Position numbers and translations under genes: made by a program | Assembly: GCA_027484655.1 (NCBI GenBank) | Contig: JAIXSM010000003.1 | Coordinates: 1-64,000 of the forward strand | DNA: 64,000 nt | Reading direction: 5' to 3' | Source: Hyphomicrobiales bacterium | GTDB taxonomy: Bacteria; Pseudomonadota; Alphaproteobacteria; Rhizobiales; Beijerinckiaceae | The notes under the pieces: generated by a model | The model's database searches: none | Seen by the model: the letters and a program-made list of their open reading frames with translations, nothing else | Told to the model about the DNA's origin: nothing | Shown here: piece by piece, positions 9,117-18,529 of the stretch | Layout of the letters: each line of letters opens with the position of its first letter | Position numbering within the stretch: the stretch's first letter is position 1

Positions 9117-9880
9117 CAGGCGTCCCCCTCGCCCAGATAGGCGGCGCGGACCTGCGGGTCCGCCTGAATCTGCGCCGGCGTTCCGGATGCGATAATGCGA
9201 CCGTAAACGAGCACCGAGATACGGTCCGCGAGCGCGAACACGACGTCCATGTCATGCTCCACAAGCAAGATCCCGACGCCGCCCTTCATCCGGGCGAGCG
9301 CGTCCACCATGCGCCGGCTTTCCGCCGCGCCGAGCCCCGCCATGGGCTCGTCCAGCAGCAGAAGGCGCGGCCTTGCCGCAAGCACGATCGCCAGCTCAAG
9401 CTGTTTGCGCTCGCCGTGGGAGAGCGCCGAGACACGCACGCCCCCGCGCTCCGCGAGCCCGGCCGCCGCAAGGTGCTCATGCGCCGGCTCAAGAAGGCTG
9501 CGGTCGCGACGAGCGTCGCGAAAAAAGCGGAACGAGTGCCCCTGCCCCGCCTGCACGGCCAGCGCCACGTTGTCGAGCGCGGTCTCCTCGGTCAGAAGCT
9601 CTGTGATCTGGAACGTGCGCGCGAGCCCCCGGCGAACGCGCGCAGGCGTCGACAGACGGTCGATCCGCTCGCCTGCGAAGCTGATCTCGCCAGCATCCGG
9701 TGCGATCTCGCCCATGAGCTGACCGATGAACGTGGTTTTGCCAGCGCCGTTGGGGCCGATCAGCGCATGGACCTCGCCCGCAAACACGTCGAGCGACAGA
9801 TCATCCGTGGCGGTGACGCCGCCGAAGCGCTTGAACAGGCGCGTCACGCGCAGCAACGGCTCCGCGGTTCGCTCAGTCAT
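9116..9880 (-). CDS. livG: Branched-chain amino acid-type ABC transporter ATPase
   Basis: LTKRFGG-like start, GPNGAGKTTFIGQLMGE, LSHGERKQLELAIVLA. Confidence 0.92.
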   Translation of the reverse strand: MTERTAEPLLRVTRLFKRFGGVTATDDLSLDVFAGEVHALIGPNGAGKTTFIGQLMGEIAPDAGEISFAGERIDRLSTPARVRRGLARTFQITELLTEETALDNVALAVQAGQGHSFRFFRDARRDRSLLEPAHEHLAAAGLAERGGVRVSALSHGERKQLELAIVLAARPRLLLLDEPMAGLGAAESRRMVDALARMKGGVGILLVEHDMDVVFALADRISVLVYGRIIASGTPAQIQADPQVRAAYLGEGDA

Positions 9881-10886
9881 TGCGCCCTCCCCGCACAAGC
9901 CGCGCAAGGCCGCTTAAGCCCCCGCGCGTGAAGAGGATCATCAGCACCAGCAGCGGCCCGAGGATCGCCTGCCAGTGCTCGGTCCACGCGGCCAGCTGGG
10001 TTTCGAGGCCGATGAGGACGGCAGCGCCCGCGGCCGGCCCCAGCAACGTTCCCGCGCCGCCGAGAATGACCATGATCATGAGTTCGCCGGATTGCGTCCA
10101 ATGCAGCATGTCCGGGCTCACAAACCGGGCGTGGTTGGCCATCAGCGCGCCGGCGAGGCCCGCGCCCATGCCGGAAATGATGAAGCACACCAGCTTGTAG
10201 CGATACGTTGCGACCCCGATGGCCGCCATGCGCCGCTCGCTCTGGCGAATGCCCGCCAGCACCTTGCCGAAGCGCGAATTGACGATGCGCCACATGAGCA
10301 GAAACCATGCGACCGCGAACGCAAGGCACACCCAGTAGAACGTCGGGCCGTCGCGCGTATCGATGAAGGGAAGCGCGTTGCGCCGCCGCACGATGAGCCC
10401 GTCATCCCCGCCGTAGGCCTTCAGCGCGACGAAGAAGAAGAACAGCATCTGCGCGAACGCCAGCGTAATCATGATGAACTGCACGCCGGATGTGCGCAGC
10501 GACAGCGCCCCCAGCACTGCGGAGAAGAGCCCCGCAACAAGGATCGCCAGCGGCAGGGTCACCAGCAGTTGGTCGCTTCCGGGAATGAACCCGAACAGCG
10601 GCTCTCCACTCACGTGGTGGCGCCAGAGTATGCCGACGACATACCCGCCGACGCCGTACCACGCCGCATGACCGAAACTGACCAAGCCGCAGTAACCGAG
10701 CGCGAGGTTCAGGCTCGCCGCGGCAATCGCAAGGATCACGATGCGGGTCGCCAGCGAGGTCATCGCGGGCTGGCCCGTCGCGGTTGCGATGAACGGCAGG
10801 GCCGCGAGCAGCGCCAGCAGCACAGCAAGCGCGAGGAGCTTCAGCGCGGAGCGCTGCGCCCCGCCAGTCTTCAGGGGATCAACCAT
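9873..10886 (-). CDS. livM: Branched-chain amino acid-type ABC transporter permease
   Basis: SLNLALGYCGLVSFGHAAWYGVGGY motif. Confidence 0.92.
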   Translation of the reverse strand: MVDPLKTGGAQRSALKLLALAVLLALLAALPFIATATGQPAMTSLATRIVILAIAAASLNLALGYCGLVSFGHAAWYGVGGYVVGILWRHHVSGEPLFGFIPGSDQLLVTLPLAILVAGLFSAVLGALSLRTSGVQFIMITLAFAQMLFFFFVALKAYGGDDGLIVRRRNALPFIDTRDGPTFYWVCLAFAVAWFLLMWRIVNSRFGKVLAGIRQSERRMAAIGVATYRYKLVCFIISGMGAGLAGALMANHARFVSPDMLHWTQSGELMIMVILGGAGTLLGPAAGAAVLIGLETQLAAWTEHWQAILGPLLVLMILFTRGGLSGLARLVRGGRND

Positions 10887-11793
10887 GGGCGGGCAACAGC
10901 CCTTTCGGCCGCACGAGGAGAACAATGGCCATGAGCAGATAGACGCCCATGGCGGAGAGGCCTGCGGCGAGCGCGTCAGCCTCCGGCCCCATCATCACCT
11001 GACGCAGGAGGCCGGGCAGGAACGCGCGCAGGACCGTGTCCACGATGCCAACGATCATCGCGCCCGCGAACGCGCCGCGGATCGAGCCCACGCCACCGAT
11101 GACGACGACGACGAAGGTGAGAATGAGCACCTGCTCGCCCATGCCAACCTGCACCGAGAGAATGGGCCCGGCCATGACGCCCGCGAGCCCCGCCAGCATG
11201 GCGCCCAGGCCGAAGAGCACCGTGTAGAGCAGGCGAATATCGACGCCCAGCGCACGCACCATGTCGCGATTGGTGGCGCCGGCGCGGATCAGCATCCCAA
11301 GGCGCGTGCGCGCGATCAGCACGTAGAGGCCAACCGCCGTCGCAAGGCCGACGGCGATGATCGCCAGTCGGTAGAGCGGATAGCGCACGCCCGCGACGAT
11401 GGGCACTGAGCCTTCAAGGAAGTCAGGAATTTCTACAAACAGGGGCTGCCGGCCGAAGATGAGCGTCGTCATCTGATTGAAGAAGAGTATCAGCCCGAAG
11501 GTCGCGAGCACCTGATCGAGGTGATCGCGCGCGTAAAGTTTTCGGATAACGAGATATTCCATCGCCATGCCGGCGACGGCCGCCGCCAGAAGACCAGCCG
11601 GCGCGGCGAGCCAGAACGAGCCCGTCTTCGCCGCCACCGCCGCCATGGCGTAGGCGCCGACCATGTACAGCGAGCCCTGTGCCAGATTGATGACGCCCAT
11701 GATGCCGAAGATCAGCGTCAGTCCCGCCGCGAGCAGAAACAGCATCACGCCGAGCTGGAGACCGTTCAACGCCTGTTCGATGAGTAGAGGCAT
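10879..11793 (-). CDS. livH: Branched-chain amino acid-type ABC transporter permease
   Basis: QALNGLQLGVMLFLLAAGLTLIFGIMGVINLAQGSLYMVGAY. Confidence 0.93.
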   Translation of the reverse strand: MPLLIEQALNGLQLGVMLFLLAAGLTLIFGIMGVINLAQGSLYMVGAYAMAAVAAKTGSFWLAAPAGLLAAAVAGMAMEYLVIRKLYARDHLDQVLATFGLILFFNQMTTLIFGRQPLFVEIPDFLEGSVPIVAGVRYPLYRLAIIAVGLATAVGLYVLIARTRLGMLIRAGATNRDMVRALGVDIRLLYTVLFGLGAMLAGLAGVMAGPILSVQVGMGEQVLILTFVVVVIGGVGSIRGAFAGAMIVGIVDTVLRAFLPGLLRQVMMGPEADALAAGLSAMGVYLLMAIVLLVRPKGLLPAHG

Positions 11794-11866
11794 TTACGCG
11801 TGGGCCTGTTGGAAGACGAAGGGTTGCGAGGGCTCAAACGCCGTCATGCTCGCGACGGCGAGCATC

Positions 11867-11899
11867 CACGGCAGGCCACGAGCACGATGGCCTGCCGTG
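11867..11899 (-). repeat. Intercistronic hairpin between binding-protein gene and permease genes
   Basis: CACGGCAGGCCA-cgagcacga-TGGCCTGCCGTG, 12-bp perfect stem; followed by CCCGGCcttcGCCGGG. Confidence 0.75.
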
Positions 11900-11966
11900 G
11901 TCCCGGCCTTCGCCGGGATGACGTTCACCGGACCGCGCGCCTGTCAGCGCGCAGCGCGGGCGTAGA

Positions 11967-13136
11967 CTAGAGCTTGCAATCCCTGGCGTAGATGTCGCTG
12001 TGGGACTCAAGCACCTTGCCCTTTGTGACGATGCCAAGGTTGCCGTCGGCGCCACGCTCGACGCGCAGGGAATACCAGTCATGCACCGGATGCTGGTTCG
12101 GCCCGAACCTGAACGAGCCGCGCACGGACTGGAAGTTCGCCTTGCGCATCGCGGCGCTGAAAGCGTTCACGTCATCAACCTTGCCGCCGGTCTCCTTCAG
12201 CGCCGCAGCGATTGCGAGCGCCGTGTCATAGCCCTGCGCGGCGTAGTACGTCGGCATGCGGCCGTACTTCTTCTGGAAGGCTGCGACAAACGCCTTGTTG
12301 GCCTCGTTCGGCAGATCCGAGTTCCAGTGGCTCGAGATGTGAACGCCCAGCGCGGCGTCGCCGATGGCCTTCAGGATCACGCTGTCGAGCGACGGCGCCG
12401 CAACAACCATCGGCACGTTCTGGAGCAGACCGGCCTGCTGATACTGACGCGCGAACGCAATGCCGAGGCCGCCCGGATGGAACTGGAAGACCACGTCGGG
12501 GTTGGCCGCGCGGATCTGCGCCATTTCGGCCGCGTAATCCGTCTGGTCGAGACGGGTGTAGATTTCACCCACGACCTGGCCCTTGAAGAAGCGCTTGAAG
12601 CCCGCGATCGCGTCCTTGCCGGCCTGATAGTTCGGCGCCAGCACGAACGCGCGCTTGAAGCCGAGGTTGGTGGCGTTCTGGCCCGCGCTCTCGTGCAGCG
12701 TGTCGTTCTGCCACGAGACGACGAAGTAGTTCTTGTGGCACTCGCGGCCAGCGAAGTTGGACGGGCCAGCGTTGGGGCTCACGTACACGCCGCCGTTGTC
12801 GAGGACGTCGGGAACGGTCGCGCCCGCCACGTTCGAGAAGATGATGCCGGTGAGAAGCTTCACCCGCTCCGTCTTCATGAAGCGCTCGGCGATCTCCTTG
12901 CCCTGGCCGGGCTTCAGAGCGTCATCCTCCACGAGGAGTTGCACCGGCGCGCCGCCGAGCCTGCCGCCCTCCATCTCGATGGCGAGGTTGAACGCGTCGC
13001 GCACATCCTGCCCCAGATAACCGCCAGGCCCGGACAGCGTCGTAATCATGCCGATCTTCACCGGCTGTTGCGCCAGCGCCGGAAAGGCCGCGAACAGCGA
13101 CAGCGCCGCGGCGGAAATGCACCCCTTCAAATTCAT
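11967..13136 (-). CDS. ABC transporter substrate-binding protein (Leu/Ile/Val-binding type)
   Basis: Signal peptide ...AAFPALAQQPVKIGMITTLSGPGGYLGQDVRDAFNLAIE. Confidence 0.93.
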   Translation of the reverse strand: MNLKGCISAAALSLFAAFPALAQQPVKIGMITTLSGPGGYLGQDVRDAFNLAIEMEGGRLGGAPVQLLVEDDALKPGQGKEIAERFMKTERVKLLTGIIFSNVAGATVPDVLDNGGVYVSPNAGPSNFAGRECHKNYFVVSWQNDTLHESAGQNATNLGFKRAFVLAPNYQAGKDAIAGFKRFFKGQVVGEIYTRLDQTDYAAEMAQIRAANPDVVFQFHPGGLGIAFARQYQQAGLLQNVPMVVAAPSLDSVILKAIGDAALGVHISSHWNSDLPNEANKAFVAAFQKKYGRMPTYYAAQGYDTALAIAAALKETGGKVDDVNAFSAAMRKANFQSVRGSFRFGPNQHPVHDWYSLRVERGADGNLGIVTKGKVLESHSDIYARDCKL

Positions 13137-13198
13137 CTCAAACCCTCCAGACCATGCTTTCGGGACCGGCGACGCCGGGCCCCCCCTCTTTGGAACCG

Positions 13199-13747
13199 TC
13201 AGAGCTTCACCCAGCCCTCGGGCGGCTTCTTGCCCGGATGCAGCGCGCCGCAGTTCGTGCAGGTGCGCTTTTTCTCGTCCGCGAAGAACGCCTCGAAGAG
13301 CGGCGGCAGATCGCGCACGATGTTCTCAACCGTCACCTCCACCCGGTGCAGCTTCGTGCCGCACTCAAAGCAGAACCACTCGAAGCCGTCGATAGCGCCG
13401 GGCGGGCGCGCGGGCTCGACGACCAGGCCGATGGAGCCTTCCTGCGGGCGCTGCGGCGAATGGCGCACGTGGGCTGGCAGCAGGAACACCTCGCCCTCGC
13501 GAATCGGCACATCGTAGAACTTGCCCTCGTCATGGACCTTCAGGACCATGTCGCCCTTGAGCTGATAGAAGAATTCTTCCACCGGATCGTCATGGTAATC
13601 GGCGCGCGCATTCGGGCCGCCGACAACCTGCACAACTGTATCCGCCCCCTCGAAGACGAGCTTGTTGCCCACGGGCGGCTTCAGCAGGTGCTTGTGCTCG
13701 TCTATCCATTTCTGGAAGTTGAACGCCTTCAGGCGACCGGTCTGCAT
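13199..13747 (-). CDS. nbaC: 3-hydroxyanthranilate 3,4-dioxygenase
   Basis: FNFQKWIDEHKHLLKPPVGNK...YHDDPVEEFFYQLKGDM..., C-terminal CTNCGALH rubredoxin-like metal site. Confidence 0.92.
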   Translation of the reverse strand: MQTGRLKAFNFQKWIDEHKHLLKPPVGNKLVFEGADTVVQVVGGPNARADYHDDPVEEFFYQLKGDMVLKVHDEGKFYDVPIREGEVFLLPAHVRHSPQRPQEGSIGLVVEPARPPGAIDGFEWFCFECGTKLHRVEVTVENIVRDLPPLFEAFFADEKKRTCTNCGALHPGKKPPEGWVKL

Positions 13748-13779
13748 CTTCGTCTCTCCTGCGGCCGTTCGGCCTTTCA

Positions 13780-14760
13780 TCATGCCGCGTTCGTTCCCGC
13801 CGACGCAAGGCGAAGACCGCAACTCCCGAACGCGGTCCGGATCGCATCCTTCTCGGCGCTGGTGAGCTGCAACATGGGCCGGCGCACGCCGCCACCTGCC
13901 TGCCCCAGCAGATCCTGCCAATATTTTGAGGCCGCCTGCGGCTTCTCCTTCGGCGTGGTCGACTTGATGGCGTGACGCACCGGATCAAGGCTGTCACGGA
14001 TGCGCCGCGCCTCCTCGATGCGGCCAGCGAACGCGAGGTCCGTGTACTCGCGCATACGCCGGTCCGCAGCGGTCTGCAGCAGATAGGGCGGCGAGGAGCA
14101 CAGATACAGCTTCCAGCCCAGCTCGACGATGTTGTCGAACCACTCTTCCTCAGAGGCAGTGGAGACGATGAGCCGGTCGCCGGCGAGGCGGGTGAGCTTC
14201 GTGTACATCTCGCGCGGGACCGAATACTTGATCGCGACCACGTTCGGGATGTCGGCGAGACGGGCGCACAGCTCCGGGCTCAGCAGGTAACCGGAATCGG
14301 GGTGGCTCCACAGGGCGATGCCCAGATTCACCTGCTCGCTGATGTACTTGTAATACTCGTAGACTGTCTCGTCGTGCGCCTTCAGAAAATGCAGGACCGG
14401 CGCATGAACGACGATGCTCTCGGCGCCAATCGCTTCGGCGTACTTCGCAAGCTCGATCACCACGTCCATGTTCTGGTCCGAGCAGGACATGATCGCCCGC
14501 TTGCCAGCCGCGCGGCTTTCCTCAAGGGCGATCCGGAACAACAGCTTGCGCTCATCGAGGGTGAGCGAGAAAAACTCGCCCTGCTTGCCCGCGATGAACA
14601 CCCCGTCAACGCCAAGATCGCGGAACCAGTGGCGCAGGTTGGAGCGCAGCCCGGCCTCGTCGATGGACATATCCGGGTTGAACGGCGTCAGCGCCGCGGC
14701 CCAGATGCCGCGCATGTGCTCCCGCGCCCAGTCCTTCGCCTCGTTCCGCCCATAGGCCAT
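13780..14760 (-). CDS. Dihydrodipicolinate synthase/N-acetylneuraminate lyase superfamily aldolase
   Basis: GIWAAALTPFNPDMSIDEAGLRSNLRHWFRDLGVDGVFIAGKQGEFFSLTLDER. Confidence 0.88.
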   Translation of the reverse strand: MAYGRNEAKDWAREHMRGIWAAALTPFNPDMSIDEAGLRSNLRHWFRDLGVDGVFIAGKQGEFFSLTLDERKLLFRIALEESRAAGKRAIMSCSDQNMDVVIELAKYAEAIGAESIVVHAPVLHFLKAHDETVYEYYKYISEQVNLGIALWSHPDSGYLLSPELCARLADIPNVVAIKYSVPREMYTKLTRLAGDRLIVSTASEEEWFDNIVELGWKLYLCSSPPYLLQTAADRRMREYTDLAFAGRIEEARRIRDSLDPVRHAIKSTTPKEKPQAASKYWQDLLGQAGGGVRRPMLQLTSAEKDAIRTAFGSCGLRLASAGTNAA

Positions 14761-14937
14761 ACCGATCACTCCCAAACGGGGCCATTGCGCCCCGGTTACG
14801 CCGCCGCGTCAATGGGGAATAGCGCCACGCCCGCACGGGCCGCAACTTCCAGGCAGCAACATTATTGCAACGAGGCGCGGGCCAAACGATTGTCGCGAAG
14901 GCGGGCCTTTGGGCTGGGGGACGCCGGAGGAGGCGAA

Positions 14938-15894
14938 ATGGCCCTGTCGGTAGCGACGTTCAACGCCGAAAACCTCGACTTCGAGGCGGACGAGGCGATT
15001 TTCGAAGCCCGCAAGGCCGCGCTTGCGCCGCTGCTTTCGCAGCTTCGCGCAGACGTTTTGTGTCTTCAGGAAGTGAACGCGCCCCGGCGGGACGCAAATG
15101 CTGTGCGCGATTTCGCGCCCCTCGATGATCTGCTGTCCCTCACGCCCTACGCCGGATATGAGCGCGCGACGAGTCTGCGCCCCGGTGGGGACGAGCCCGC
15201 GGATGTGCATAACCTCGCGATCCTGAGCCGGCTTCCGATCATGGAGCGGCGCCAGATCCACCACGACTTCGTGCCGTCGTGGGAGTGGCGCCCGCCCATG
15301 GCGGGCGAAGACGAAACAGTCTCCGCCGTCTTCGACAGACCGATCCTCTATGCGCGTATCGCTGCGCCCGGCGGTCCGCTGCACGTGCTCAATCTCCACC
15401 TGCGCGCGCCGCGCGCCGCGCATCTGCCGGGCGAGAAAAGCGAGGGGCGCTGGAAGACCAGCGCGGGGTGGGCGCAGGGCCTGTTTCTGGCCGCGCAATT
15501 GCGGCAGGCGCAAGCGCTTGAGGCGCGGCTCTTTGTCGAAACGCTGTTCGACGCGGACCCCGACGCGCGCGTCATCGTCTGCGGCGACTTCAACGCGGAC
15601 TCGTACGAAACGCCCACGCGGATTTTGTGCGGATCACCGGAAGAACGCGATGGGGCCGCCTTCGCAGCGCGCTACCTTGAGCGCCTTGAGGCCCGCGCGC
15701 CCGCGCAGCGCAGATACACCGTGATTCATGGCGGCAGACCGGTGCTTCTCGACCATATCCTCGCCTCCCGCGCGCTTTCACGCCGCTGTGAAAGCGTCGA
15801 GATCTTCAATGATGATCTTGTTGATGAACTCACGGCGCAGGCGCCTGTGATCGGCTCGCTGCACGCGCCGATCGTGGCGCGCTTCAAGGCCTGA
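14938..15894 (+). CDS. Endonuclease/exonuclease/phosphatase family protein
   Basis: VATFNAENLDF...ADVLCLQEVNAP...VIVCGDFNAD. Confidence 0.9.
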   Translation: MALSVATFNAENLDFEADEAIFEARKAALAPLLSQLRADVLCLQEVNAPRRDANAVRDFAPLDDLLSLTPYAGYERATSLRPGGDEPADVHNLAILSRLPIMERRQIHHDFVPSWEWRPPMAGEDETVSAVFDRPILYARIAAPGGPLHVLNLHLRAPRAAHLPGEKSEGRWKTSAGWAQGLFLAAQLRQAQALEARLFVETLFDADPDARVIVCGDFNADSYETPTRILCGSPEERDGAAFAARYLERLEARAPAQRRYTVIHGGRPVLLDHILASRALSRRCESVEIFNDDLVDELTAQAPVIGSLHAPIVARFKA

Positions 15895-16301
15895 AGAAGC
15901 TGCGAGCAACAAAAAACACCGAAGCATTGCTGCTTCGGCAAGGCGGCGCCAAAAGGCGCGGGAGGATGCGGGGCGCGCCATAAGGAGTGGCGCTGGAAAC
16001 AGTGACAGGACGGGGACTTCTCAAGCGCGCGACAAGCGTGGCGCAAGGCCCCGTCTACAGGCTTGGCGGTTATCTCGCCGCGAAAAACAAGAACATCGCA
16101 GCAGTGTCGCGACGAAGCCAGAACTCCTCCCTTGCGTGCGCCCGTTCAGCGGTCGCTACAAAAACCATACTGCGCCTACTCCCGCTCTGCGTCCAGACGT
16201 TTCATGACGGATCTTTCATTCGCCAACGAGGCGCGAGCGCCTATGTTGTTACAGATGATGCAAGGGCCATGGAACGAGCGCCCAAGCTTGCAGGAGCGGC
16301 G

Positions 16302-17606
16302 ATGACGCAAAGAGTCGTTCTTCGTTGGACCGCAACCGTTTTTGCGCTCGCAGCGCTTTCGCTGGCGGCATGGTATCTCGCCACCGCTCCCAAGACGCTG
16401 CGCATTGCAGCCGGCCCGCAGGGGTCGCAGCAGCTTCGTTACCTTCAATCCATGGCGCGCGCGCTTTCGGAGAATAGAGAGCCCTTCCGTCTTGAGATTA
16501 CGCCTGCGGAGTCCTCAGCGAGCGCCGCGGCCGCGCTCGACGCCGGCAAGGTCGACCTCGCCCTGTTGCGCAGCGACGATCCAACCTCCGTGGACGGCCG
16601 CTCGATTGTTGTTCTGCAAAAGCGCCATGTGTTCGTGGTCGCGCGGCAGGACCGCGCCATCTCTGACTGGACGGACCTGCGCGGCAAACGCATCGGGCTT
16701 GTGCGCAGCGAGTTCGACGAAACAGGCCCGCTGGTGGAGCGCATCCTCAACCAGTATGGCGTGAAACTGGCCGAGGTGACGCTTCAGGAGACCCCGATCC
16801 AGATCGCCGGCGCCGTTCTCGCCGACGGCGCCATGGACGCGCTGGTGTTTCTCGGTTTCCCCGGCCAGCGCGTGCGCCGGCTCGTCGGCGAGGTGACGGA
16901 CTGGCGCAAGACGCCGGTCACGGTGCTTGGCGTTTCGGCGGCGAGCGCGCTCGCCTTCCGCTACCGCGACCTTGAGCACACGGAGTTGCCGGCAGGCGTA
17001 TTCAGCGGGTCGCCGCCCCAGCCGCCCCAGGCGATCAACACGGTGGCCATCACCCACGAGATCGTGGCCAGCGCGGACATGAGCGAGAGTACAGCCACCG
17101 ACCTCACCCGCGCGCTGCGCGACAGCGCGACCCGCATCCGCCAGCTGGAGGACAACGCCTTCAACGTGGAGCCGCCCCCGGTTGAGCGACCCCGGCGCTA
17201 CGCCCCGCACCCGGGGACCGCCGCGTACGTCAACGATCAGGCCATGGGCTTCCTTGAAACGTACAGCGAGTATATCTGGCTGACATTATTCGGACTTTCG
17301 ATTGTGGGGTCGTCAATAACGGGCTTCCTCGGCTGGGCTGGCCTGCGGGAGGAGCCCGACAGCGCCTCGTTTGGCGCAGGCATGGCCCAGCTTCTGGCGC
17401 GTCTCGATGCGGCCCGCTCGCTGAACGAGGTTGACCGCGTCGAGGACGATTTCGACGCCCTCCTCAAGGTGCTCGTGCGCGACTACGCCAGCGGCGCGCC
17501 CAATCGCCCGGCGGAGGATCCGGCGCCCCTGATCGCGCTGTTTTCCCGCCTTATCGACAGGCGCCGGGCCGAATTGTCGCGGGCGCGCAACACCTCCACG
17601 GGCTGA
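16302..17606 (+). CDS. TAXI-family solute-binding protein with C-terminal TM segment
   Basis: LRIAAGPQGSQQLRYLQSMARALSE...DLALLRSDDPT; C-terminal hydrophobic YIWLTLFGLSIVGSSITGFLGW. Confidence 0.8.
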   Translation: MTQRVVLRWTATVFALAALSLAAWYLATAPKTLRIAAGPQGSQQLRYLQSMARALSENREPFRLEITPAESSASAAAALDAGKVDLALLRSDDPTSVDGRSIVVLQKRHVFVVARQDRAISDWTDLRGKRIGLVRSEFDETGPLVERILNQYGVKLAEVTLQETPIQIAGAVLADGAMDALVFLGFPGQRVRRLVGEVTDWRKTPVTVLGVSAASALAFRYRDLEHTELPAGVFSGSPPQPPQAINTVAITHEIVASADMSESTATDLTRALRDSATRIRQLEDNAFNVEPPPVERPRRYAPHPGTAAYVNDQAMGFLETYSEYIWLTLFGLSIVGSSITGFLGWAGLREEPDSASFGAGMAQLLARLDAARSLNEVDRVEDDFDALLKVLVRDYASGAPNRPAEDPAPLIALFSRLIDRRRAELSRARNTSTG

Positions 17607-17761
17607 TCGCCCGGGGTGACCGCCAGCCGTTACGCCTGCGCTCTTGAAATTGCTCCAATCGTGCGTAACTGGACGAGCAGCGTCGGCGTGGATAAAGCTG
17701 GCGCGCCAAAGAGGCCCGCGCCGCCTATCCAAGGCGGGGTCGATCCAGGGGGAGATCAGGC

Positions 17762-18526
17762 ATGGTGCTCGTCGAGACGCGCGCCCTCGTGAAACGGTTC
17801 GGGGCTTTCACCGCCGTCGACGGCGTAACCTTCAAGGTGAACCGCGGCGAGGTCGTCGGATTTCTCGGGCCCAACGGCGCGGGCAAATCGACGACGATGA
17901 AGATCATCGCCGGGTTCCTTGAGCCCACATCGGGCGAGGCTTTCGTGGCCGGCCACGACAGCCAGACCGATCCGGTCGCGGCCCGGCGTCGCCTCGGCTA
18001 CCTGCCCGAGGGCGCGCCGGCCTACCCCGACATGACGGTTGGCGCTTTTCTGGAATTCGTCGCCGCCATGCGCGGCCTCTCGCGGGCTGACGCCCGAAAC
18101 AGGCTCGCGGAGCTGGTGGAGCGGGTCGATCTCGCCGAGGTGTGGAACCGCCGTTTCGAGGCGCTGTCGAAGGGCTTCAAGCGCCGCGTTGGCATCGCTC
18201 AGGCTCTCGTCCACGATCCCGACGTGCTGATCCTCGACGAGCCGACCGACGGCCTCGATCCCAACCAGAAGCACGAGATGCGCGAGTTGATCCGCACGCT
18301 GGCGCCCAACAAGGCCATCGTGGTGTCCACGCACATTCTCGAAGAAGTAGAGGCGATCTGCACCCGCGCGATCGTCATCGCCCGGGGCAAGCTACTCGCT
18401 GACGCGACGCCGGCGGAGCTTCTTGCGCGCGCGCCCGAGCCCGACCCGGAACGCCAGCGGCTGGTGCGGACCACCCGCCTTGAGGACGCTTTCCGCCATA
18501 TCACGCTCGAAACCGCAGGTTCCTGA
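17762..18526 (+). CDS. ABC-2 type transporter ATPase (GldA-like)
   Basis: FLGPNGAGKSTTMKIIAGFLEPTSGEA, LSKGFKRRVGIAQAL. Confidence 0.92.
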   Translation: MVLVETRALVKRFGAFTAVDGVTFKVNRGEVVGFLGPNGAGKSTTMKIIAGFLEPTSGEAFVAGHDSQTDPVAARRRLGYLPEGAPAYPDMTVGAFLEFVAAMRGLSRADARNRLAELVERVDLAEVWNRRFEALSKGFKRRVGIAQALVHDPDVLILDEPTDGLDPNQKHEMRELIRTLAPNKAIVVSTHILEEVEAICTRAIVIARGKLLADATPAELLARAPEPDPERQRLVRTTRLEDAFRHITLETAGS

Positions 18527-18529
18527 GCC

